Source: CAWAQA01 sp963784065
Lineage (GTDB): Bacteria > Acidobacteriota > Vicinamibacteria > Vicinamibacterales > UBA2999
Reading direction: 5' to 3'
Assembly (NCBI GenBank): GCA_963784065.1
Contig: CAWAQA010000009.1
Location: 434,001-498,000, forward strand
Length of the DNA stretch: 64,000 bases
Numbering within the stretch: the first letter of the stretch is position 1; every line of letters begins with the position of its first letter. This document shows positions 63,684 through 64,000 of this stretch, piece after piece. The notes beneath the pieces were generated by a model that was not told where the DNA came from, made no database searches, and saw only the letters and a list, made by a program, of their open reading frames with translations. The position numbers and the translations under genes were made by a program.

Positions 63684-64000
63684 CCAGCGGGAAGGTTCTG
63701 ATATGTCGGCGTCACCGTAACGCGCGACGCCCTTCGCACGCCGCCACCAATCCGCCCGGGGTCCGGGTGTGGGTCCTCACCACATGTCGTGAGCGTCCCA
63801 CCATAGACCGCGCCCGCCGCCCCACCGCAGGAGGTATTCGGCATGGAACGGCATGTGCTGCTACCCCTGAGACCGCGTTCCCAGCGTGAACGACCGCTCT
63901 TGTCATGGACCAGGATTCACTACCCACCGGCGATCCCAGTGCCCGGCGACGATGCCAGGCGCCCGTCTTGGCTACGTCGGGCCGACAAGGTCGTGCAGGT
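63684..64000. other. Window end without a gene
   Basis: About 320 bp; no gene or element recognised. Confidence 0.35.

Overview
The window is GC-rich bacterial chromosome. Its gene content suggests a soil-type Acidobacteriota, probably class Vicinamibacteria. This is inferred from several Oar-like TonB-dependent receptors with a CarboxypepD_reg domain, DUF6152 proteins, repeated copies of a secreted family with a GDTLVV...CHEG signature, NarL-type two-component systems and many small lipoproteins. There is no rRNA, tRNA, CRISPR array or recognisable insertion sequence.

Sequence quality matters for reading this annotation. Many genes whose family is certain are split across two to six frames, while others of similar length are intact. 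The breaks cluster at 5.6-15 kb, 31-33.5 kb, 46-52 kb and 55.5-56.5 kb. At least one break is repaired by removing one base from a CCC run, so indel errors in a long-read assembly are the likeliest cause. Coordinates of such genes span all frames. A second class of damage is different: genes abruptly missing one end (fdhD, a serine hydrolase, a TonB receptor, a histidine kinase).

Layout. 0-5.5 kb, plus strand: TonB receptor, split NarL-type sensor kinase, and a DUF6152/GDTLVV fusion protein. 5.6-16.5 kb, minus strand: a convergent locus of secreted GDTLVV-family paralogs, DUF6152, a headless TonB receptor, a DASS transporter, a tannase/feruloyl esterase and a multi-domain rhodanese. It reads like a gene set for uptake and hydrolysis of phenolic esters. 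17-19.5 kb: decayed cytochrome and unknown fragments, an LSIG-repeat small protein, and a LysR regulator followed by an fdhD remnant. 19.5-30 kb: a large PD40/FG-GAP surface protein, a ScyD-like protein, a lectin-like secreted protein, a PanE-like dehydrogenase that may be foreign, a cupin, a methyltransferase and lipoproteins. 30.2-33.5 kb: a near-consensus promoter and structured leader before a TonB receptor. 33.6-45.2 kb: bicupin, DUF3500, VOC protein, nucleotide-carrier-like transporter, formyltransferase, ECF sigma/ChrR cupin pair, DUF4394, Crp/Fnr regulator and a RodZ-like HTH/PEGA protein.

45.3-52.4 kb, minus strand: glgP-xfp-ackA-LOG, a compact route from glycogen through phosphoketolase to acetyl phosphate, acetate and ATP. 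The xfp and ackA frames are continuous through repeat-derived DNA. 52.6-63.7 kb is regulatory: PAS-GAF histidine kinase, STAS-like protein, sigma-54 activator, AraC protein, three response regulators (one with a MEDS domain), a PAS/NarL-type kinase, and a composite ORF in which TonB-receptor ends are joined to a kinase tail.

The most unusual items are the tannase/GDTLVV locus, the in-frame xfp-ackA junction, the composite receptor-kinase ORF, a 120-bp intergenic repeat present twice, and the promoter plus hairpin element before the 30.9 kb receptor.
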